Notes: generated by a model from the letters alone, not told the origin. A stretch of DNA of 55,089 nt from Desulfocapsa sp. (GCA_030145625.1 JAQYVF010000024.1:1-55089), one strand, 5' to 3'; positions 1-9,547 are shown, counted from the stretch's first letter. A program made the numbers and translations.

Positions 1-182
1 CGATACGTATCCTTAATATAGAGCCTCAGACCGTAACGCTTATTGAAGAAGTGGTTTTGCCTGCGCCTGAAGAAGTAGAAGTAGTCCCGCCTGCTCCCGA
101 AGAGGTGTCTGTCTCTGCCGAACAGGCAGCAAAAGAGGAAGATGGTGTGGTGAAAGAGGAATCAGAAAAGAAAGAGAAATGA
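1..182 (+). CDS. C-terminal end of a YbbR/CdaR-like protein (5' truncated)
   Basis: An open frame enters from the left edge and stops with TGA at 180-182. The first visible residues (IRILNIEPQTVTLIEEV) fit the end of a YbbR-type beta domain. They are followed by a low-complexity tail rich in P, E, V and K. The assignment rests mainly on context: in many bacteria glmM directly follows cdaR (ybbR), whose product regulates the di-AMP cyclase CdaA. Only about 59 residues are visible, so the family cannot be proven from this fragment. The acidic/proline tail is the only unusual element. Confidence 0.5.
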   Translation, partial: IRILNIEPQTVTLIEEVVLPAPEEVEVVPPAPEEVSVSAEQAAKEEDGVVKEESEKKEK

Positions 183-212
183 CTATCCGGTTTTGCACTG
201 GATTGAATTTAT

Positions 213-250
213 ACCGGGACGGGCTTTTTTACGGCTTTTGTCCCGTTTTT
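213..250 (+). terminator. weak hairpin with T-run between the YbbR-like gene and glmM
   Basis: CGGGAC at 215-220 can pair with GTCCCG at 240-245, followed by TTTTT (246-250). The stem is only 6 bp and the loop 19 nt, so it is at best a leaky terminator or attenuator just upstream of glmM (ATG 269). Confidence 0.3.
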
Positions 251-268
251 ATTGAGAGAAGATGACGT

Positions 269-1621
269 ATGAGAAAATTATTCGGAACAGATGGTATTCG
301 GGGAGTGGCCAATATTTATCCCATGACCAGCGAGATTGCCATGCAGGTGGGACGGGCCATTGCCTTTATTGTCAAAAACAGGAGTGGGCGCCACCGCATT
401 GTTATCGGTAAGGATACCAGGCTGTCAGGCTATATGATTGAGAATGCTCTGGCAGCAGGGATCTGCTCCATGGGCGTGGATGTCCTTCTGGTGGGCCCGA
501 TGCCGACTCCGGGAATTGCCTTTATTACCACCTCCATGCGCGCTGACGCCGGAGTGGTAATCTCTGCTTCCCACAATCCCTTTCAGGATAACGGCATTAA
601 AATTTTCTCGCACGACGGTTTCAAACTTCCCGATAAGCTGGAAGCAGACATCGAAGACCTGATTTTTTCTCAGAAAATGGCAGCACTCAGGCCAGTTGCC
701 GAGGAAATCGGGCGGGCAAAACGTATAGATGATGCCAGGGGAAGATATATTGTCTTTCTCAAACATATATTTCCCAAAAAATATAGCCTTGAGGATTTTC
801 ATATTGTCCTTGATTGTGCCAATGGTGCTACCTATGGTGTTGCTCCTCATGTGTTTGAAGAGCTCGGGGCCAAGGTGACAACGCTCGGGGTGGAGCCTGA
901 CGGCAAGAACATCAACCATAAGTGCGGAGCCCTGCACCCGGAACTGATGGCCGCAAAGGTCAAGGAGAGTGGTGCCGATATCGGTCTGGCCTTGGATGGT
1001 GATGGTGATCGGCTTATCGTCTGTGATGAAAAAGGACGGGTCGTTGACGGTGATCATGTCATGGCAATCTGTGCTCGGGATCTTCTGAAAAAGAGAAAAC
1101 TGAAGAAGAAGACGCTGGTCAGTACGGTGATGTCAAATATGGGACTGGAAGTAGCCATGGCCAAAATGGGCGGGAAAATGGTTCGCACCCAGGTGGGCGA
1201 CCGGTACGTGGTTGAGGAGATGCGCAGGAAAGGCTACTCATTTGGTGGTGAACAATCCGGTCACCTTGTCTTCCTTGATCATATCACCACCGGTGATGGA
1301 AATCTTGCCGCTCTCCGCCTCCTGGCAACCATGAAAAAAGAACAGAAACCGATGTCAGAGCTGGCAAAAATCATGGAATCGTATCCCCAGGTCTTAAAAA
1401 ATGTACGCACCACCAGCAGAATCGACCTTGACCATGTCCCTGATTTTCAAAAAACCATCCGGAAAATGGAAAAGAAATTAGGGAAAACAGGTAGGATTCT
1501 GGTAAGACCATCAGGGACCGAACCGGTAATTCGAGTGATGGTGGAAGGTGAAAATGAAAAGCTTATTAACCGAATGGCAGATGAGTTGGCAGGATTGATT
1601 GGCAAGACTGGTTCTGTCTGA
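269..1621 (+). CDS. glmM: phosphoglucosamine mutase GlmM
   Basis: Converts glucosamine-6-phosphate to glucosamine-1-phosphate in the cytoplasm, the step before GlmU in UDP-GlcNAc synthesis for peptidoglycan and LPS. The 450-aa length is normal for the family. All four alpha-D-phosphohexomutase signatures are visible: the active-site serine loop SASHNP (Ser101 is the phosphorylated residue), the metal loop DGDGDR (243-248), the sugar-binding GGEQSGH (326-332), and the phosphate-binding RPSGTEP (413-419). The start [12 protein letters not shown] is the canonical GlmM N-terminus. It follows a YbbR/CdaR-like gene, the usual context. UDP-GlcNAc made through this enzyme would also feed the 2-epimerase-like gene at 2777. 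The long open frame on the opposite strand is a shadow. Confidence 0.97.
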   Translation: MRKLFGTDGIRGVANIYPMTSEIAMQVGRAIAFIVKNRSGRHRIVIGKDTRLSGYMIENALAAGICSMGVDVLLVGPMPTPGIAFITTSMRADAGVVISASHNPFQDNGIKIFSHDGFKLPDKLEADIEDLIFSQKMAALRPVAEEIGRAKRIDDARGRYIVFLKHIFPKKYSLEDFHIVLDCANGATYGVAPHVFEELGAKVTTLGVEPDGKNINHKCGALHPELMAAKVKESGADIGLALDGDGDRLIVCDEKGRVVDGDHVMAICARDLLKKRKLKKKTLVSTVMSNMGLEVAMAKMGGKMVRTQVGDRYVVEEMRRKGYSFGGEQSGHLVFLDHITTGDGNLAALRLLATMKKEQKPMSELAKIMESYPQVLKNVRTTSRIDLDHVPDFQKTIRKMEKKLGKTGRILVRPSGTEPVIRVMVEGENEKLINRMADELAGLIGKTGSV

Positions 1622-1724
1622 GGGTGATGAAAAATAATTTATGGTTGATTCTGAAAAGGGAAAAGCCTGTCGTGTTTGATTTGCTGAACTGCAGTGCTAA
1701 GCTGATTATAATATCCAGGGAGAT

Positions 1725-2597
1725 ATGTCTTTGACCCAAGAAAAAAAATATAAAGTCACCGTACTCCTGCCTGCCTTTAATGAAGAGAAGGCAATTGTTA
1801 CTACTGTACGTAGAATAAAGGAGCTTCATCCAGATTTTGAAGTCCTGGTTGTTGACGATGGTTCAACGGATAACACCATGCAGGCTGCAATGGATGCAGG
1901 AGCCAACGTGTGGCCGCATCCTTATAATATCGGTAATGGTGCAGCCATTAAAACCGGCCTGCGCTGCGCCAAGGGCGATTGGGTCTTGATGATGGATGCC
2001 GACGGCCAGCATAAACCGGAGGATATTGCCGGATTATTGGAGCATAAAGATAAGTTTGATATGGTTGTCGGAGCCAGGAGCCGGGGATCAAAAACATCTC
2101 TTCATAGAGATATTGCCAATAAACTGTATAACTGGTTTGCCTCCTATGTGACCAAATTTGATATCAAAGACCTGACATCCGGGTTTCGTCTGGTCAAAAC
2201 AGAGGTGGCACGTCAATTTATCTACCTTTTGCCCAACACCTTTTCCTACCCGTCAACACTCACCATGGCTTATCTGCGCAGCGGTCGCAGTGTGAAATAT
2301 ATCCCGATTCAGACACTTGCCCGTAAGGGGAAAAGTAAGATAAAACTTCTGAGTGACGGAACCCGGTTTTTTTTGATCATTTCAAAGGTTGCCACCCTGT
2401 TTTCCCCGTTCAGGGTTTTTATGCCAATCAGTGTCGCCCTTTTTGTTACAGGAGTGTTTTATTACCTCTATACATTTATAACCGCTGGTCGTTTTACAAA
2501 TATGTCAGCCCTGCTGTTCACCAGTTCCCTGATGATCTTTATGATGGGGCTGATTTCCGAGCAGATTTCCCAGATGCGGTATGATCGGGTTAAGTGA
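1725..2597 (+). CDS. family-2 glycosyltransferase, polyprenyl-phosphate type, with C-terminal membrane anchor
   Basis: A 290-aa GT-A fold enzyme. The nucleotide-binding DDGSTD lies at 44-49 and the DxD-type motif DADGQH at 91-96. Two hydrophobic segments near 228-250 and 258-280 anchor the C-terminus to the inner membrane. This layout matches DPM1/ArnC-like enzymes that load a sugar onto undecaprenyl phosphate, though the donor sugar cannot be read from sequence. The ATG at 1725 has AGGGA about 5 nt upstream. It lies 103 bp after glmM on the same strand and may be co-transcribed with it. It could instead be a plain glycan-chain GT2. Confidence 0.85.
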   Translation: MSLTQEKKYKVTVLLPAFNEEKAIVTTVRRIKELHPDFEVLVVDDGSTDNTMQAAMDAGANVWPHPYNIGNGAAIKTGLRCAKGDWVLMMDADGQHKPEDIAGLLEHKDKFDMVVGARSRGSKTSLHRDIANKLYNWFASYVTKFDIKDLTSGFRLVKTEVARQFIYLLPNTFSYPSTLTMAYLRSGRSVKYIPIQTLARKGKSKIKLLSDGTRFFLIISKVATLFSPFRVFMPISVALFVTGVFYYLYTFITAGRFTNMSALLFTSSLMIFMMGLISEQISQMRYDRVK

Positions 2598-2776
2598 GGT
2601 TCTAACTGTCTAAGCAGATAGACTGACGGTAGAAAGTTTTTAAAATATATCAAGAATGTGGCATTAGTTCTGTTGCTTTCCATAAATGATGTTGTCTTGA
2701 ATTGGATTTCAGGTTCATCGGCAATGATTTAAAAACTGTTTGTCTGATTTTCGAAAAGTTATAGTAGAGACATACA

Positions 2777-3853
2777 TTGATCCATATTGTTATAGGTACT
2801 AAAGCTCAACTTATCAAAATGGCACCAATTATGGTACGCCTTCAGGATAGGGGGATTCCGTATAATTTTATACATACCGGGCAACATCGAGCGACAATGG
2901 ATGAAATGATGCTGGATTTCAGAATAAAAGGTCCAGATAAAGTGTTATATGATGGGCCGGATGTTGTCTCTATCTCTAAGATGTTTCTATGGATAATTCG
3001 TATATTGTGGAAGTCGGTTACACGGAAACGTGATATCTTTGGTGAGAAGGCAGAGGGGATTGTGCTTGTTCATGGGGACACATTTTCTACCCTACTGGGA
3101 GCTGTAATGGGCCGATTCGCAGGGTTACGGGTAGGGCATGTCGAGTCCGGTCTGCGCTCATTTAATTTCTTTCATCCTTTTCCTGAAGAATTAACTCGGA
3201 TTTTAACTTTTCGCTTAAGTCATACTCTGTATTGTCCTGGACAATGGGCAATTAATAACCTTGGATCACTAAAAAGAGAAAAGGTGAATATGTATGCTAA
3301 TACTATGATGGATACTTTGGCTCTGACCTTACAAAAAACATGTAGGCAGGATCATGTCCCAGATTATCCTTTTGCTTTGGTTAGTCTGCATCGTTATGAA
3401 AACATTTTCAAAAAAGAGAAACTTGAAAAGATAATCGAGCAGGTTGAGCGTATTGCTTTGAAGCAATCACTCCTTTTTATTCTGCATCCGCCGACAGAAA
3501 AACAGTTGCATCGCTTTAATTTTTTTGAAAGAATTACTGGAAATTCTAACATTGAATGTAGGGATCGATATCATCACTCAGATTTTTTACCGTTGTTAGA
3601 ACACGCAGAATTTATTGTAACTGATGGTGGTAGTTTGCAGGAAGAGTCCGCATACTTAGGGGTTCCTTGCCTTTTGCTGAGAAAAGCAACAGAACGTCAG
3701 GAGGGATTAGGTGAAAACGTTATCCTTTCTTGTTATGATATCGAAATCGTAGATGATTTTATACGAAATTATAATCAGTATCGTCGAGAGCCTTTTTGTG
3801 CGGGATCCAGTCCTTCTGATGTGGTGATTGATTCAGCTCTCCGCTATGCTTGA
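2777..3853 (+). CDS. UDP-N-acetylglucosamine 2-epimerase family protein (WecB/MnaA-like), TTG start
   Basis: A 358-aa protein of the UDP-GlcNAc 2-epimerase superfamily, which makes UDP-ManNAc (WecB/MnaA) or free ManNAc (hydrolysing NeuC type). The catalytic residues known from E. coli WecB (D95, E117, E131, H213) align with D101 (HGDT), E123 (VESGLR), E137 (FPEE) and H205 (SLHRYEN), and the spacing of the first three is identical. The UDP-binding segment VTDGGSLQEE lies at 281-290 and TERQEG at 305-310. The usual N-terminal GTRPE is replaced by GTKAQ, so this is a divergent subgroup. The start is TTG; no ATG precedes the Rossmann strand. The next gene (TagD-like) begins on the base after its stop codon, suggesting a two-gene operon. 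The substrate could be another UDP-HexNAc. Confidence 0.8.
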   Translation: MIHIVIGTKAQLIKMAPIMVRLQDRGIPYNFIHTGQHRATMDEMMLDFRIKGPDKVLYDGPDVVSISKMFLWIIRILWKSVTRKRDIFGEKAEGIVLVHGDTFSTLLGAVMGRFAGLRVGHVESGLRSFNFFHPFPEELTRILTFRLSHTLYCPGQWAINNLGSLKREKVNMYANTMMDTLALTLQKTCRQDHVPDYPFALVSLHRYENIFKKEKLEKIIEQVERIALKQSLLFILHPPTEKQLHRFNFFERITGNSNIECRDRYHHSDFLPLLEHAEFIVTDGGSLQEESAYLGVPCLLLRKATERQEGLGENVILSCYDIEIVDDFIRNYNQYRREPFCAGSSPSDVVIDSALRYA

Positions 3854-4324
3854 ATGAATATTGGTAAAAAGATGAAAAAGAAATCAGAACATCAAAAAAT
3901 CGTGATCACTTTTGGTACGTTTGATCTTTTTCATTTAGGACATTTGAGGATTCTTGAAAGAGCAGCAGCACTTGGCGATTTTTTGATAGTGGGAGTTTCC
4001 AGTGATGAACTGAACTATAACAAAAAAAAGGTGTATCCGACATATTCTCAGCAAGATAGAAAAGAAATTGTTGAAGCAATAAGATATGTTGGCCATGTTT
4101 TTTTTGAGGAAAGTTTAGAAAGAAAAAGAGAATACTTACTCAAGTATAATGGATCAATTTTAGTTATGGGAGATGACTGGGAGGGAAAATTTGATGAATT
4201 TTCTGATATTGTTGAAGTCGTTTATTTGCCGAGGACTGAATTGATCTCCACAACAGAGGCCAAAAACAGGATTTTGGATCAAGCGGGTAGGGTGTATGAC
4301 CCGGTTTTTAAGCCTACTCTTTAA
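3854..4324 (+). CDS. tagD: glycerol-3-phosphate cytidylyltransferase, TagD-like
   Basis: Predicted to make CDP-glycerol from CTP and sn-glycerol-3-phosphate. Visible motifs of the nucleotidylyltransferase fold are TFGTFDLFHLGH (HxGH at 27-30), MGDDWEGKFD (105-114) and RTELISTT (127-134). The last two are very close to Bacillus TagD as remembered. The 156-aa length is slightly above the usual ~130 because of an N-terminal extension; an internal ATG at 3872 would give a more typical start. It immediately follows the 2-epimerase-like gene and converges on a TagB/F-like CDP-glycerol transferase, leaving only 9 bp between the two stop codons. That context supports CDP-glycerol over other CDP-alcohol products. 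Confidence 0.88.
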   Translation: MNIGKKMKKKSEHQKIVITFGTFDLFHLGHLRILERAAALGDFLIVGVSSDELNYNKKKVYPTYSQQDRKEIVEAIRYVGHVFFEESLERKREYLLKYNGSILVMGDDWEGKFDEFSDIVEVVYLPRTELISTTEAKNRILDQAGRVYDPVFKPTL

Positions 4325-4333
4325 GTGGAGATA

Positions 4334-5503
4334 TCAGTCAGTGAGTAATTTCTGCAGTTGGCTGATATATCTGTCAGTGGATTTCCCATCTAGCGTGTCA
4401 TCATAAACAAGTGTTTTGACTTTCTGATAGTCATTGTCATATTTCTGTAAATATCTGTCTTCTGCTAAACAGGCTTCAGATAATGATTCAAGGAGTTCTT
4501 GCAGGTTTTTTACCAGATCTCCAACACGATAATCTGGTGGAAGAGAGAAACCGTTCTTGAATGGTGGTGGAACATCAAGAAAAATTATCGGCTTGTTGAG
4601 CACCATCATATCAAATGCAATAGAAGACCAGTCTGTTATCAAACAATCTGTAACAGCTATAATTTCTTCACTATTTGGATGCTTTTGGAGGGGTAAGTGG
4701 AGAATATTCTGATTGTCAAAGCTTCCCCCTTGTTTGGAATTGAGATGATAGCGGATGATGATATATGCGTTATTTTCTGCCGCAAAGGCTTCCAGGCTGT
4801 TGAGAAAGTGTTCCTGGGTGAGGTTGAAGGGGATTTCGTCCCTGTTTTTTGTGTCCTGCTTCCAGGTAGGGGCAAAGAGAATTACTTTTTTTTCCTTAGG
4901 AATGTTGAGTTTTTTTCGTGTCTGTAGCTTGTTCACATGGTAGCCAAGTATCAGGTCTGTGCGTCCATATCCTGTCACATCTACACGATCTTTCTGAAAA
5001 CCGAATTTGTCAATATAGAGGTTTTTTAAACGATCTGAGGATACCCATATTTCATTATATTGGTGTTGGGTAGTGAAGTCAGCAGGGATAAATCCTTTAA
5101 AAGGAATACCGTGCCAGACATCTACAAAAAAAATATCCGTTAGTGTGAAGAGCAGTTTTAGGGTATGAAGGCCATGGTCAGATATAATGCAATCTGCTAG
5201 GATAACTCTTTTCAAATCAAAGGGATTTAATGCGAAGAGGATACTGGGTTTATCCTTTATCTCTCCATAATATTGAGGATCCATGGTCAGGAAAAAAATC
5301 CGAATATCATGAGTGCTCTCTTTGTGTTTTAGTGAGTACTCATAGATTGCATTCAGGTTGCCATGGAGTTTGTGTCCATAGAGTATAACGGTTCTTTTCT
5401 TCGTTGTTCTTCGTAAAAGGCGAAGGGGCAGAAAGAGAACGAGTAGTATCCCCAACCAGGTAAGCGATAGCCAATGAAGCGGATTCTTTTTATTTATTTT
5501 CAC
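4334..5503 (-). CDS. CDP-glycerol:poly(glycerophosphate) glycerophosphotransferase family (TagB/TagF-like)
   Basis: A 389-aa TagB/TagF-family transferase that would add glycerol phosphate from CDP-glycerol to a lipid-linked or growing glycan. Family marks are DVWHGIPFKGF (HG motif at 131-132), GYGRTD (178-183), FAPTWK (210-215) and TDWSSIAFD (290-298, the DYSS-type motif). A hydrophobic stretch near 11-30 probably tethers it to the inner membrane. The frame opens with GTG and has no strong Shine-Dalgarno sequence. It is the last gene of the long minus-strand run, 117 bp after the preceding paralogue. Polymerase or single-unit primase activity cannot be told from sequence. Confidence 0.87.
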   Translation of the reverse strand: MKINKKNPLHWLSLTWLGILLVLFLPLRLLRRTTKKRTVILYGHKLHGNLNAIYEYSLKHKESTHDIRIFFLTMDPQYYGEIKDKPSILFALNPFDLKRVILADCIISDHGLHTLKLLFTLTDIFFVDVWHGIPFKGFIPADFTTQHQYNEIWVSSDRLKNLYIDKFGFQKDRVDVTGYGRTDLILGYHVNKLQTRKKLNIPKEKKVILFAPTWKQDTKNRDEIPFNLTQEHFLNSLEAFAAENNAYIIIRYHLNSKQGGSFDNQNILHLPLQKHPNSEEIIAVTDCLITDWSSIAFDMMVLNKPIIFLDVPPPFKNGFSLPPDYRVGDLVKNLQELLESLSEACLAEDRYLQKYDNDYQKVKTLVYDDTLDGKSTDRYISQLQKLLTD

Positions 5504-5620
5504 GAGTAAGGACTTGTTTTATTACGAAATATCTGGTGATCGGCATGCTGCTACTTGTTGAGTGAGAGAACCATCCAGATTTTCGCGATATTTTTTGACG
5601 GGCTCACTGGAAGAGGCTGG

Positions 5621-6826
5621 TTAGTTTCCACTGTCCAATAGTTGTTGAAGTAACTTAACCTCATGATATGATCTTTCACAGTTGTTCTTGTCGATATTAG
5701 GGATAATTGTTTTTCTGTAGCTTGAGAACTCTGTCTTCATTGTGAAGTTGTTGTTAATATATTTTTTAATTAATTCTATTAAATCTTCTTCTTCGAAAGC
5801 AATATCTCCAATAGTTTCGCGATGTAGGTCAATGTAACTATCTCTATCTTTTGTATACTCTTCAATGTCGAATCTGTAAAATACAACTGGTTTCCCCAAA
5901 TAAAAAAAGTCCCAAGAGACACTTGAGTAATCTGTTATCATAAGATTACTTTCTGAAATTAAATTTTGGGGTGTTTCTTCTCCATGTTTGATAAATTTGA
6001 TAGTATTGTTATTGTTGAGTTTAATGCTGGCCATGTAAGGTTGCATTTCTTTGTGAAAATAAACTTTAAGTATGATTTTATTCTTTGTGAGGAGATCTGA
6101 CAGGGACCGATTTTTTAGTAAACTACTCACTCTATGGAAAAATAATGAGTTTGTAAATTTACCTTTTAAATAGTTGCGGTGGGTAGGGATAAAAATAATT
6201 TGTTGTGTGGAGGGGCTTGGGGCGTTGGAAAGGTGGTCATATCTTGGGTATCCGAGAACCTTTATCTTGTCTCTGTCAACCTTTGCTTGATTGACCAGCA
6301 GGTCCTTTTCTAAGTTACTGCCAACGACACAGAATTCCATAATATTACGATGCTTGTGAGAAAACTTGTTGATTTTTTTAAAACCCAATACGCCATGGTG
6401 GAGATAGACAAGTTTCTTTTTTTTGCCGAATAGTTCAAAAAATCTTCTATACATAACATCCCTATACGTATGGGTGTAAAGACATATTGAAGAATTAATA
6501 AACATATGTGCATGCCTGACAGAACCGTAGGGTATGACATTTGGATCACGATCCATCTCTTGTTTGAAGTATGGAGATATTTTTTTTACAATAAAATAAA
6601 CTTCTTGTTCAGGGTAATGCTTTCTGCAATATTTATAAAACCAATATCCATTTTCTTTTAGGCATTCACCTCTGTTTTCTCCAATTACCCAAATATTCAA
6701 TTTACTAGTATGTGGGGATAACGCATGATAAGTATTCCCCAAAAAAAGACAAGTTAGAGTGGTGATTCTTCCATAAATAGCTGTGAACAACCGTGTAGCA
6801 AGGAGACGTTTTTTAGTGGAATTCAT
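5621..6826 (-). CDS. second CDP-glycerol glycerophosphotransferase family protein
   Basis: A 401-aa paralogue of the 4334 gene. It carries LHHGVLGF (142-149, the catalytic HG), GYPRYD (192-197), FIPTHR (212-217) and ITDYSS (297-302). An N-terminal Rossmann strand WVIGENRG (46-53) is recognisable. I chose ATG at 6826; a TTG five codons upstream (6841) is also open, and neither has a clear ribosome-binding site. Base composition is visibly AT-richer than glmM or sat. Two transferases of this family in one locus suggest either primer plus polymerase (TagB plus TagF roles) or two different phosphoglycerol decorations. Confidence 0.83.
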   Translation of the reverse strand: MNSTKKRLLATRLFTAIYGRITTLTCLFLGNTYHALSPHTSKLNIWVIGENRGECLKENGYWFYKYCRKHYPEQEVYFIVKKISPYFKQEMDRDPNVIPYGSVRHAHMFINSSICLYTHTYRDVMYRRFFELFGKKKKLVYLHHGVLGFKKINKFSHKHRNIMEFCVVGSNLEKDLLVNQAKVDRDKIKVLGYPRYDHLSNAPSPSTQQIIFIPTHRNYLKGKFTNSLFFHRVSSLLKNRSLSDLLTKNKIILKVYFHKEMQPYMASIKLNNNNTIKFIKHGEETPQNLISESNLMITDYSSVSWDFFYLGKPVVFYRFDIEEYTKDRDSYIDLHRETIGDIAFEEEDLIELIKKYINNNFTMKTEFSSYRKTIIPNIDKNNCERSYHEVKLLQQLLDSGN

Positions 6827-6876
6827 AGAGAACCAGCTCAAGCAAGTCAGAATAATAGATGATCATATTATCTTGG

Positions 6877-7689
6877 CTATTTGAAAAAATAATGAAAAAT
6901 CGAATTTCCTAATTTTTGTATTGTTTTAGGGAACAATAGGTTTTTGTGGTCGATTAACCAATATCGACATTTAGTGAAGGAATAAAAAGGGCGTGGCAAG
7001 TATTCTTCTTGTATTTTTATTCTTTCATTTCTCATTATTGATTTAGTCCTACCGGTCTGGCTGACTCCGTCATTATAGAAGTATGAGATAGTTACGTCAA
7101 AGTGTCTTCTGGAGCAGTTGTGCATCAGGATAGCGCGGGCAAAGAAATCATAATCGGCGGCAACGCTATATTTTGTGTCAAATCCTCCTAGTTTAGTAAA
7201 GAGTGTAGTTTTACAAAAAGCGGATTGGTGATTGATGCCGTTGTTTGTGAAATATAAGCGAGTAATATTTTTTGGATGATGCCTGATATATGAATCCCCT
7301 GACGGAGAGAGGTAAGAAACATTGCCATATATAATATCTTCTGATATGTCGTCATTGTTGAACAGGGCGGAGAGAACATTAGTGTTGAAAAAACTATCTC
7401 CGCCATTCATGAAGATTATGTAGTCGCCTTTGGCTAGAGCAATGCCTTTGTTCATTGCATGGTAAATGCCATTGTCGTTCTCTGAAACGAGGTGAGTTAT
7501 ATCTTGTTTATATTCATTGATTATATTGAGAGTATCATCTGTTGAACCGCCATCAATCACGATCAATTCAGTATAAGGATAAGTTTGGCTGATAATGCTG
7601 GAGAGAGTCTGAGCTATTCTTTCTTGTTCATTCAAACATATTGTAATTATGCTGATTAAAATACGCTTGTTGTTGGAGGAGGAGGGCAT
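6877..7689 (-). CDS. family-2 glycosyltransferase
   Basis: A 270-aa GT-A enzyme of the WcaA-like type. IDGGSTDDT (45-53), SENDNGIYHAMNKG (69-82) and the DxD-like NGGD (95-98) are the classical motifs of colanic-acid and O-antigen GT2s. A longer open frame reaches 7881 but overlaps the upstream gene by about 190 bp. The ATG at 7689 starts 7 nt after that gene's stop and gives a normal N-terminus (LISIITICLNEQERI). Cytoplasmic and soluble, with no membrane span. Likely adds one sugar of the repeat unit; donor and linkage unknown. Confidence 0.85.
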   Translation of the reverse strand: MPSSSNNKRILISIITICLNEQERIAQTLSSIISQTYPYTELIVIDGGSTDDTLNIINEYKQDITHLVSENDNGIYHAMNKGIALAKGDYIIFMNGGDSFFNTNVLSALFNNDDISEDIIYGNVSYLSPSGDSYIRHHPKNITRLYFTNNGINHQSAFCKTTLFTKLGGFDTKYSVAADYDFFARAILMHNCSRRHFDVTISYFYNDGVSQTGRTKSIMRNERIKIQEEYLPRPFYSFTKCRYWLIDHKNLLFPKTIQKLGNSIFHYFFK

Positions 7690-7696
7690 ATGTATG

Positions 7697-8506
7697 TTAG
7701 TGGTGTGACAAGAAAGTTGAAAGTGAAATTCGATCGAATAGTTCAAGTTGCCCACCATCAGTGCAATTAAATATCTTTCTATCGTAAGCATTATACATAT
7801 TGTTTGCACGTGTGTAGGAAACTTCACTTTCAAAAAGGTCAGGGAGTTGCCATTTAACGCCTGAAAAATACCTTGGGTCAAAGTGTGATTCGTCTACTGC
7901 GCTTCCATCAACAGTTTTATTTGCAGGTCCTTTTGTGGCAAATGTATGGTCGGCACCAACGAGAGCTACATATCTGAAACCCATGTGAAAAGCAAGTTGC
8001 AGGGCCACATATGTTACTGTATAACCCTGGTTAACGCTGATTGTACAATCTTTGGCGAAACCATCCGCCGGGCCACCTTTATGCAGAAAGGTAAGATTCT
8101 TCCGTGAATGAATCCAGCCATATCTGATACCGACAGAATCCAGGAAAAGGGGAATGTCTGTTGTATTAAAAAAGTCACTGTTTTGTTCAATTACAAATCG
8201 ATTTACGGCAACTATACAGCTAGGACGAAAACTGGAACGGTCAAATAAAAGATTTATTTTGTTCAGTCCAAATGTGAAAATATCTGACCCAACAATGTCT
8301 AAATTCACGTTATTAAGAGAAGGACCATTACACAGGATTATTGCTTTCTCCCCTAAATATTTATTTTTTAAACTTTTTAATTTTTTCCGAGAGTGCCAGG
8401 AGTTATAATTTGCATCCCATCGCAAACGGCGTAAAATCATGCGCAAGCCATCGTAATAAGGATTTAGAGTGGGCTTCTTTGTCACAAGAGGGTCGTTATT
8501 GTCCAT
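7697..8506 (-). CDS. MptE-like/DUF115 (MAF-type) domain protein
   Basis: A 269-aa protein with the Rossmann-like signature AIILCNGPSLNN (55-66) and VGADHTF (183-189), and a C-terminal GGQLELFDR. These are marks of the PF01973 MptE-like group, which includes MAF flagellin glycosyltransferases that use CMP-nonulosonates as well as uncharacterised polysaccharide-locus members. The start is well supported by AAGGTGAT upstream of the ATG. The same domain occurs again, fused to a GT4 domain, at 13651-15840. With a CMP-sugar synthetase-like gene in the same operon, a transferase role is plausible but unproven. Confidence 0.72.
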   Translation of the reverse strand: MDNNDPLVTKKPTLNPYYDGLRMILRRLRWDANYNSWHSRKKLKSLKNKYLGEKAIILCNGPSLNNVNLDIVGSDIFTFGLNKINLLFDRSSFRPSCIVAVNRFVIEQNSDFFNTTDIPLFLDSVGIRYGWIHSRKNLTFLHKGGPADGFAKDCTISVNQGYTVTYVALQLAFHMGFRYVALVGADHTFATKGPANKTVDGSAVDESHFDPRYFSGVKWQLPDLFESEVSYTRANNMYNAYDRKIFNCTDGGQLELFDRISLSTFLSHH

Positions 8507-8576
8507 GATATCACCTTGTTTGGGCTACTCTTTCCTGTTGACTGGTTGGTATGGTGGGGGATTCCTTGTTGTTGTC

Positions 8577-9494
8577 TTATTGAAATAATCCCACCGGAAT
8601 ATAACTCGGATTCCATTTTCCCCAAGGCATTCCATTATTGACAGATGTGTAATAGAAACCCGCCAAGTTATTTTTTAGCAAGGTACAAGAACGATATTTT
8701 TCAAGTATTTCTTTTGCTGGGAGATTTGTTTCCTCTGGAATGGCGTTAAAGATTGTTTTTATATCTTGCTCAGAGAAACAGTATCCTTTTGAAGGATTGT
8801 GGAACCAGGTATCATTTTGTTCAGTGGCAGATGTCGTGATGGCAATCTGTGCGTCCGGTTTGCATATCCTTGTGATCTCTGTCAAAGCCTGTGGAAGCAA
8901 CTCAATAGGAATGTGCTCAAGGGCAGAAAGTGAGACCACTGCATCGAAAGAGTCTGTTGCAATTTCTGGTGCATTACAAATATTCGCCTGTATCCAGTCT
9001 AAGCGTCCAACATCATTTTGGACTTGGTTGGTTTTGCGCCATCGGTCATGAATGTGTCGGTATTTTTCTGCAGAAAGGTATTGGAGAAGCTTGGTGCTGT
9101 TAACGGTATCCTTTAATTTTTTCAGGATGCGTTTTCTGCTTTTTTTATTAGAGAGATGATCAACATAGTCTGTTTTTTGATAACTCTCGGCCAGTTTGAA
9201 TTCCATCTCGTATCTTTTTTGAAAACGTCGTGTTGAGTAGTCGAGGGATAAATCAACATTGGTTACATTGAAACCAAGTTCTGTGAGTAGGAATTGAGTT
9301 GGTCCGTAACCACCACCGGCATCGAGGATTCGGTAGTTTGTTGGCCAGTTTTTTACCTGGGAATAGATCCAGGCCAAATCTATATAATAATGCCACCCAA
9401 TTTGCGTTCTGCCTGTTGACTTGAGGAAAGTCGTTATGAATTCAAACTGGGGGGTGTCAATGATCTCTTCAGGGTTTAGAAGCACATATTTCAT
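8577..9494 (-). CDS. class I SAM-dependent methyltransferase
   Basis: A 305-aa cytoplasmic methyltransferase. SAM-binding motif I is ILDAGGGYGP (56-65), a conserved acidic residue follows at VTNVDLS, and motif IV/post-I is FDAVVSLSALEHIP. An insert of about 70 residues between the SAM loop and the catalytic half is rich in K and R. Typical of enzymes that methylate sugars or terminate glycan chains in O-antigen clusters, but the target is unknown. It sits in the minus-strand run, 53 bp after the SDR gene and 70 bp before the DUF115 gene. Confidence 0.82.
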   Translation of the reverse strand: MKYVLLNPEEIIDTPQFEFITTFLKSTGRTQIGWHYYIDLAWIYSQVKNWPTNYRILDAGGGYGPTQFLLTELGFNVTNVDLSLDYSTRRFQKRYEMEFKLAESYQKTDYVDHLSNKKSRKRILKKLKDTVNSTKLLQYLSAEKYRHIHDRWRKTNQVQNDVGRLDWIQANICNAPEIATDSFDAVVSLSALEHIPIELLPQALTEITRICKPDAQIAITTSATEQNDTWFHNPSKGYCFSEQDIKTIFNAIPEETNLPAKEILEKYRSCTLLKNNLAGFYYTSVNNGMPWGKWNPSYIPVGLFQ

Positions 9495-9547
9495 CAGTTC
9501 TTTCTCTTGTCGCCTTGTATAGAGTTTTTATGTACTTCGATAGTAAA

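Noticed and set aside
425-1057. Long minus-strand open frame inside glmM (210 codons)
   Set aside because: It is antisense to conserved catalytic motifs of GlmM, has no RBS or recognisable domain, and is explained by codon bias of the real gene.
7690-7881. Extended N-terminus for the GT2 gene at 6877
   Set aside because: The extra 64 codons overlap the DUF115-like gene and lack any family feature; the ATG at 7689 follows that gene's stop by 7 nt.
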